Shown piece by piece: positions 59,308 to 64,000 of a DNA stretch of 64,000 bases (the stretch's first letter is position 1; every line of letters starts with the position of its first letter). Under the pieces are notes generated by a model. The model was given only the letters and a program-made list of their open reading frames with translations, ran no database searches and was not told the origin of the DNA. The stretch comes from Burkholderia seminalis DSM 23518 (GTDB taxonomy: Bacteria; Pseudomonadota; Gammaproteobacteria; Burkholderiales; Burkholderiaceae): the NCBI RefSeq assembly GCF_902832885.1, contig NZ_CADFDK010000002.1, positions 848,565-912,564 of the forward strand. Reading direction: 5' to 3'. A program made the translations under genes and the position numbers.

Positions 59308-61005
59308 ATGAACGCCCCTGAACGCCTGCCGCACACGCTACCGTACATCGACACGCTGTACGACTATGGCGCTTTCCTGTCCCGTACCGGCGGCCGTGTC
59401 GGTACGCTGGCGGCCGAAAGCGCGCGCGATGCGCGGATCGCGATCGTCGGCGCGGGCGTCGGCGGGCTCGTCGCGGCCTGCGAACTGCTGCGCGCCGGTG
59501 CGCGGCAGGTCGTCGTGTTCGAGGCGAACCGGGCGCGCGTCGGCGGACGCCTGCTGACGCAGTCGATCAATCCCGAGCATCCGCACCTGCTCGCCGAAAT
59601 GGGCGCGATGCGCTTTCCGCCGTCGCAGGCGGCGCTGTATCACTACCTGGACCGGTTCGGCGTCGACAGCGCATCGGCGTTTCCCGATCCCGGCATCGTC
59701 GACACGGAGATCCACTATCAGGGCCATGCGTACCGCTGGCCGGCCGGCGAAGCGCCGCCGGCGCTGTTCGAGCGTGTCGACCGCGGCTGGCGCGCGTTCA
59801 TCCGCGACGGCGTGCGGCTCGACGACGGCACGTCGCTACCGGCGCCGGCCGAACTGACGGCGCTGCTGCGCGCGCATCGCTACGACGATGCGCGGTGCGG
59901 CTGGCAGCAGTACATCGACCGCTTCGGCGACGAGTCGTTCTATTCGGCGATCGTGAAGATCTTCACCGGCGCGACGCCGCCCGGCGGCGTTCGCTGGCGC
60001 AAGAGCGAGGACCTGCGCCTGTTCGGCACGCTCGGCATCGGGTCGGGCGGCTTCCAGCCGGTCTATCGCGCGTCGTTCCTCGAAATCCTGCGGATCGTCG
60101 TCAATGAGCTCGAGGTCGACCAGCGGCTGATCCCGGCCGGCATCTTCGCGCTCGCGCGGGGGCTGCTGGACGACGGCGCCGACGGCGTGCGCGTGCGCGA
60201 CTGCATCGTTCACGCAGCGGTGCGCGGCGTGACGAAGCAGCCCGACGGTACGCTTGCGCTCGCACTCGACGACGGGGCGACCCGCGTGTTCGATCGCGTG
60301 ATCGTCGCGACGACGACGCGGGCGATGCAGGTCGGCATGGGGATGACGGGCATCGCGAACCTGTTCGCCCCGGACGTCGTCCGCGCGATCAACGAGACGC
60401 ACATGGTCAGCTCGTCGAAGCTTTTCGTGCTGACCCGCGACAAGTTCTGGCTCAAGCACGGGCTGCCGCACAACATCCAGACCGACACGCTCGCGCGCGG
60501 CATCTACTGCCTCGACTACGCGCCCGACGATCCCGACGCGCACGGCGTCGTGCTGATCAGCTACACGTGGGAAGACGATTCGCACAAGATCCTGTCGCTG
60601 ACCGACAAGATCGAGCGGTTCAAGCGCCTCGTGGCCGAGATCGGCGTCGTGTCGCCGGCGTTCGCCGCGCATCTGCGCCCGCTCGACGACGATTACGCGC
60701 GCAACGTCACGAGTCACGACTGGCTGTCGGACCGTTACGCGCTGGGCGCGTTCAAGCTGAACTACCCGGGCGAGGACATCCACTCGCAGGCGCTGTTCTA
60801 CCAGTTCCAGACGGCGGCGGATCCGTCGTCGGACCGCGGGATCTATCTGGCCGGCTGCTGCTGTTCGTTTACGGGCGGCTGGATCGAGGGCGCGGTGCAG
60901 ACCGCGATCAATGCGGCGAGCGCGGTGATCCACAGCCTCGGCGGCACGCTGGCCGACGGCAATCCGCTCGACGCGATGCGCAGCCGCTATCGATATGGCG
61001 ATTGA
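59308..61005 (+). CDS. Flavin amino-acid monooxygenase, tryptophan 2-monooxygenase (IaaM)-like
   Basis: 565-residue FAD enzyme of the flavin amine oxidase family. FAD fold IVGAGVGGLVAACELLRAG (about residues 47-64), VGGRLLTQ, then GAMRFPPS with Arg102, FPDPGIVDTEIHYQG, FTGATPPGG, SSSKLFVLTRDKFW (Lys near 371), YTWEDDSHK, NYPGED and SFTGGWIEGAVQTAINAAS. These blocks match my recollection of Pseudomonas savastanoi IaaM throughout, including length. Known relatives oxidatively decarboxylate Trp or Phe to the acetamide. Co-located with an amidase and dioxygenase. A phenylalanine monooxygenase is the main alternative. Confidence 0.82.
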   Translation: MNAPERLPHTLPYIDTLYDYGAFLSRTGGRVGTLAAESARDARIAIVGAGVGGLVAACELLRAGARQVVVFEANRARVGGRLLTQSINPEHPHLLAEMGAMRFPPSQAALYHYLDRFGVDSASAFPDPGIVDTEIHYQGHAYRWPAGEAPPALFERVDRGWRAFIRDGVRLDDGTSLPAPAELTALLRAHRYDDARCGWQQYIDRFGDESFYSAIVKIFTGATPPGGVRWRKSEDLRLFGTLGIGSGGFQPVYRASFLEILRIVVNELEVDQRLIPAGIFALARGLLDDGADGVRVRDCIVHAAVRGVTKQPDGTLALALDDGATRVFDRVIVATTTRAMQVGMGMTGIANLFAPDVVRAINETHMVSSSKLFVLTRDKFWLKHGLPHNIQTDTLARGIYCLDYAPDDPDAHGVVLISYTWEDDSHKILSLTDKIERFKRLVAEIGVVSPAFAAHLRPLDDDYARNVTSHDWLSDRYALGAFKLNYPGEDIHSQALFYQFQTAADPSSDRGIYLAGCCCSFTGGWIEGAVQTAINAASAVIHSLGGTLADGNPLDAMRSRYRYGD

Positions 61006-61014
61006 ACGGCGCCG

Positions 61015-61740
61015 TTACCGGTCGAGCTCCGGGTAGTGCCGGAAGATCCCCATGTCGTTGAACGGGATGCGGCGCGCCGACGCGAGATAGCGCGCGACGG
61101 GCGGATGCCGCGCGACGCGATCGTGCAGCGCGACGAGCGCCGCGACTTTCCGCTCCGCGCGTTTCATCGCCTTCGGAAACGCATAGCGCAAGCCTTCGAT
61201 CAGCTGGAACATCGACAGGTCCGCGTAGCTGAGAGCGGTGCCCGCGATGTAGCCGCTGCCGTGCGGATTCTGCCCGAGCACGCGATCGAAGTAGCCGAGG
61301 AATTTCGGCAGCCGGTTCTCGATGAAGTCGGCCGCGCGCTCCGCGGCTTCCGCCTTCTGGTCCTCGTAGTAGAGGCAGCTGGCGATCGGGTGATGCGTGT
61401 CGTGGATCTCGGTGACGAAGTCGGCGACGGTCAGCTGGAGCTGGTGTACCCACAGCCGGCCGGCTTCGTCGTCGGGCGCGAGCCCGAGCCGCGCGCCGAG
61501 AAACAGCAGGATGTTCGCCGTCTGCCCGACGACCACGTCGCCCGCCTTCAGGAACGGCGGCGCGAACGGCACGCACTCGGCCTTCGTGTTGTCCATCATG
61601 CGCATCATCGCCGACACGCCCATCCCGCGCCCCGATTCGCGTGCGACATCGACATAGTCGGCTTCGGCCGCCTCGAGCGCGAGCCGCACGTACTCGCCGC
61701 GGCCCTGGATCTCGGGCCAGTAATAGAGTTCATATCGCAT
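61015..61740 (-). CDS. Glutathione S-transferase
   Basis: 241-residue GST. Thioredoxin-like domain (YELYYWPEIQGRGEYVRLALEAAEADYVD in outline; cis-Pro in PFAPPFLKAGDVVVGQTANI) then a helical domain with HDTHHPIASCLYYEDQ and AGTALSYADLSMFQLIEGL. The N-terminal Tyr6/Tyr7 could activate glutathione. It converges with the monooxygenase gene (9 bp gap), so it is transcribed separately. Confidence 0.9.
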   Translation of the reverse strand: MRYELYYWPEIQGRGEYVRLALEAAEADYVDVARESGRGMGVSAMMRMMDNTKAECVPFAPPFLKAGDVVVGQTANILLFLGARLGLAPDDEAGRLWVHQLQLTVADFVTEIHDTHHPIASCLYYEDQKAEAAERAADFIENRLPKFLGYFDRVLGQNPHGSGYIAGTALSYADLSMFQLIEGLRYAFPKAMKRAERKVAALVALHDRVARHPPVARYLASARRIPFNDMGIFRHYPELDR

Positions 61741-61857
61741 GCTGTTGTCCTGTTCGTTGAACCGGCTGCCGCCGGCCTCGTGACGACCGGGCGGCCGCGC
61801 GCCGCCCGTTGCGAATAGACAGTCTAGGCGATCGAACGAAAAGCGCCGTGCGCGGCA

Positions 61858-62187
61858 TCATGCGTCGCGTGCGCGCTCGCCGCCTTCCGGGCCGTGGAAG
61901 AACACCCGGGTCGAGAAGTTGTCGGAGAAGCCGACGAAGCGATGCGCCGCATGGGCGGGGACGAACAGCGTGTCGCCGGCCGCGACGCCGCATTCGCGCC
62001 CGTCGACGACGAAGCGCGACGTGCCGGTCGCGATCACGTCGATCTCGTCGCGCGTGTGCGGCGTCTGCCGGTCCTCGACGCGCGGCCGGTACAGCTCGAC
62101 ATCGCGCGTGCCGTGGCGAAACAGCGTCGTGAACAGCGTGCCTACGTCGTCGAGGCGCGCAAGCGATTCGTTCAGGCCGAGCTTCAT
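61858..62187 (-). CDS. Cupin-domain protein
   Basis: 109 residues from ATG 62187 (MKLGLNESLAR), single cupin barrel: DRQTPHTRDEIDVIATGTSRFVVDG in outline, AAGDTLFVPAHAAHRFVGFSD. His of PHTRDE, the Glu and His of HAAHRF are candidate metal ligands. CGGAG lies eight bases before this ATG; an alternative ATG at 62235 would add 16 residues. Downstream of the GST region, same strand, 117 bp upstream of the GST start; possibly one unit. Confidence 0.83.
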   Translation of the reverse strand: MKLGLNESLARLDDVGTLFTTLFRHGTRDVELYRPRVEDRQTPHTRDEIDVIATGTSRFVVDGRECGVAAGDTLFVPAHAAHRFVGFSDNFSTRVFFHGPEGGERARDA

Positions 62188-62554
62188 CGTGGCGGGCTCC
62201 GGGTCCGGATCGTGAGGGAACGTGGCTTGCGCCATGGTAATGCGGGTGCCGATATGTCGAAACGCCGCGCCAGTCGCGAGCGCTCCACCGGCGAAACAGG
62301 CGCGCGATTCGCTCGCCGCAGGTGAAACAAGATCGTCCATCGGCGAAACGGCGCGGCGATCGAACGAATTCGGCCGTCACTTTCACCGCAATTTAACCAA
62401 CGCCGCCTAGGATCGCGCTGCATCGATCGATGGCATGCCGCAATGCCGGTTCGCGCGCGGTTGCCCGATTGCCTTTTCCCTGGACCCCGCGAATTTCGTC
62501 GACCCTGCCTGTCCTCACGCACGGTCGTCATTCGCATCATGGCGTAGCGTGTAC

Positions 62555-63372
62555 ATGAGTCAGCATTCCCCGGCTTCGTCCCGAAGAAAATTCCTCGCCG
62601 CCGCGCCAGCCGTCGCGGCCTCTTCCCTGCTGAGCGCCTGCGGCGGCGACGACGTCACGTCGGCGCCGGTCACCGACAGCGCGCTGGCCGCGCAGATGTC
62701 CGCGAAACTGAACGCGCAGCTCGGCGACGCGGCGACCGTCGACGCGATCGTCCCGGCGATGTCCGACGTCGGCTTCACGTGGGACCTGCCGACCGTGGCC
62801 GCCGCGCAGATCGGTGCGATCGTCGCGTACAGCTTCGGCAACCGTCCGAACGCGTCGAGCGGCAACACGTCGAGCACCGGCGGCAACCAGGCGGCGCTGC
62901 CCGATCCGGGGCCCGTGAACGAGGCGCTGGCGGACGCCGTGTACCGCATCCGCCAGCTGAAGCCCGTCAAGGTCTATGCGCAATGGGAAATCGCGCGGTT
63001 TCTCGTGTCGAAATACGGGATGGGCGCCGACGTGCTGTCGTCGGTCGAACCGGTGATCGCGAACGACGGCTCGATCGTGTACCTGAGTACCGCGGGCGTC
63101 GCGGCGGTCGCCGTGTCGCGGGCGGGGCGGCGGCGATGGGCACCGTCGCGGTGGTCGGCCATCGCGATCACGCGAAGCGCTGCATCCAGACGTCGCAACA
63201 GGCGGGCATGAAGGCGGCGGCCGTCGCCGAGGTGCCGCTGCCGACGGTGTACGACCCGCAGTCGGGCCAGCCGTGGACGCGCAACCGCAGCCTCTACCTC
63301 GTGCACGACATGTATGCGCAGATGCTGACGCGCGCGATGACCGCGACGACGCAGGCCTACCCGAAGGGCTGA
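62555..63372 (+). pseudogene. Tat-exported lipoprotein-like protein, apparently frameshifted
   Basis: Not a recognised family. The start carries a twin-arginine signal SRRKFLAAAPAVAASSLLSAC with a possible lipobox LLSAC. The frame reads to about 63118, then continues sensibly only in the +1 related frame (GGAAAMGTVAVVGHRDHAKR to the stop at 63372). One missing G in the GC-run at about 63118-63125 explains this: restoring it gives a continuous protein of about 272 residues. As it stands translation would end at 63211 with an Arg-rich tail. It is paralogous to the next gene. Real mutation or sequencing error cannot be told apart here. Confidence 0.7.
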
Positions 63373-63399
63373 CGCCCGCCGATCCCCCCATCGACGCTC

Positions 63400-63903
63400 A
63401 TGACCATGCATACCCGTCGCCATTTCCTGGCTTCCACCTCCGTCCTGGCCGCGTCGTGCGCGGCCGTCACGCCCGTGTTCGCGAGCGCCGCGCCGGCCAC
63501 CGATGCCGAACTGCAGCGCCAGATGCTCGGCAAGCTGACGAACGAATTGGACGATCGCGCGACCGCTGCCGACGAAACCGGTTATCTGCTCGACACGTTT
63601 TTCTCGTGGACGCCGCCGAGCGTCGCGGCGGCCGCCATCGATACGATCGTCGCATACAGCTTCGGCAGCCGCGCCGGCGCATCGGCCGCCGCACCCGTAC
63701 CGGGCCCCGTCAACGAGGCGATTGCCGATGCCGTGTTCCAGCTTCGGCAGAAGGTCGCGGCACCGATCTTCGCGCAGCAGGAGGTCGCGAGCGTGCTCGC
63801 GTCGACATACGGGCTCACGGCCGGCGTGACGTCGATCGCGACGCCCGCGGTCGCCGCCGGCAGCCCGATATCGACCGCCGACGGCGTCGCCGCCGCGATC
63901 GTC
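63400..63903 (+). pseudogene. Tat-signal paralogue truncated by an insertion sequence
   Basis: Begins with a twin-arginine signal (TRRHFLASTSVLAASC) and shares with the preceding gene the blocks TIVAYSFGSRAGAS / AIVAYSFGNRPNAS and PGPVNEAIADAVFQLRQ / PGPVNEALADAVYRIRQ. Similarity stops at AAAIV (63903), exactly before sequence that reads as an IS end; the frame then runs into that DNA and stops at 63961-63963. It therefore lacks roughly the last third of the paralogue. Function unknown. Confidence 0.75.
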
Positions 63904-64000
63904 AGGCAGGGGGGGTGCCCCTATGTGTTTCGTCAAGCGTTAGGGGCTGACTTGGGTTGGTAAATGGTGCCGTCGCGCAGCATGGCGAACAGGACGTCGC
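63904..64000 (-). mobile_element. End of an insertion sequence, running off the window
   Basis: The sequence after 63903 departs from the paralogue and carries, leftward, the last 22 codons of a gene ending ...DVLFAMLRDGTIYQPKSA plus two residues and TGA (63933-63935). This resembles transposase C-termini, tentatively IS110-like (which lack terminal inverted repeats); none can be judged from one end. The IS boundary lies at about 63904-63915. Confidence 0.6.
63933..64000 (-). CDS. Transposase C-terminal fragment (partial)
   Basis: Partial gene whose start lies beyond the window. Only the last 22 residues and the stop are visible (ending LRDGTIYQPKSA plus PN-A). The assignment to a transposase rests on the motif pattern and on its position interrupting another gene; the family (IS110-like) is uncertain. 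Confidence 0.55.
   Translation of the reverse strand, partial: DVLFAMLRDGTIYQPKSAPNA

Overview
The window is high-GC DNA (about two thirds G+C by eye) with tightly packed genes and no tRNA, rRNA or CRISPR. Gene content points to a Burkholderia cepacia complex species, probably chromosome 2: a lipA/limA lipase pair of the classic B. cepacia type, a TCA block (acnA, prpD, citE-like, mdh, gntR, sdhCDAB, sdhE, gltA), DUF4148, and many efflux and LysR/MocR/AraC genes. The species call is inference from gene types and order, not a database match.

Layout. 0.2-5.3 kb: an EmrA/EmrB/outer-membrane drug efflux operon with a divergent TetR (CerR-type) regulator. 5.4-9.1 kb: a large MscS-family channel and a luciferase-like flavin oxidoreductase. 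9.1-10.2 kb: a gene-free kilobase ending in a strong hairpin and intrinsic terminator, which I read as a candidate small RNA. 10.2-17.4 kb: Sir2 deacetylase, DUF938 methyltransferase-like protein, gnd, DUF4148, an NlpD-like lipoprotein, a Pr6Pr membrane protein, cytochrome b561 and DUF2946. 17.4-21.9 kb: a TonB-dependent copper receptor, then secreted lipase LipA and its foldase. 22.0-29.7 kb: a MocR regulator divergent from a four-gene polyamine-type ABC importer, then an MFS exporter. 29.8-33.4 kb: a secreted sedolisin (S53) protease and a three-gene ArsR/SRPBCC/DUF1801 operon with a perfect operator-like palindrome.

33.4-46.9 kb is the TCA block. mdh, the citE-like gene, a small secreted protein that looks MliC-like, prpD and acnA run leftward; gntR, sdhCDAB, sdhE and gltA run rightward. 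A 16-bp palindrome lies in the divergent gap between mdh and gntR. 46.9-52.9 kb holds an AraC regulator, a VOC protein, DUF1479, and a DDAH / Lrp / amino-acid permease group suggesting methylarginine use.

53-61 kb is the most interesting part: an amidase, LysR, MFS transporter, SnoaL/NTF2-like protein, Rieske dioxygenase alpha and beta, and a flavoenzyme closely resembling tryptophan 2-monooxygenase (IaaM). Together they could take an aromatic amino acid to an arylacetamide, to an arylacetate (indole-3-acetate if tryptophan is the substrate), and then hydroxylate the product. The leader of the dioxygenase genes has two strong hairpins and a possible 25-codon leader ORF that overlaps the alpha-subunit start. 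A GST and a cupin follow on the other strand. The window ends with two tandem Tat-signal paralogues, one apparently frameshifted and the other cut by the end of an insertion sequence that runs off the window.
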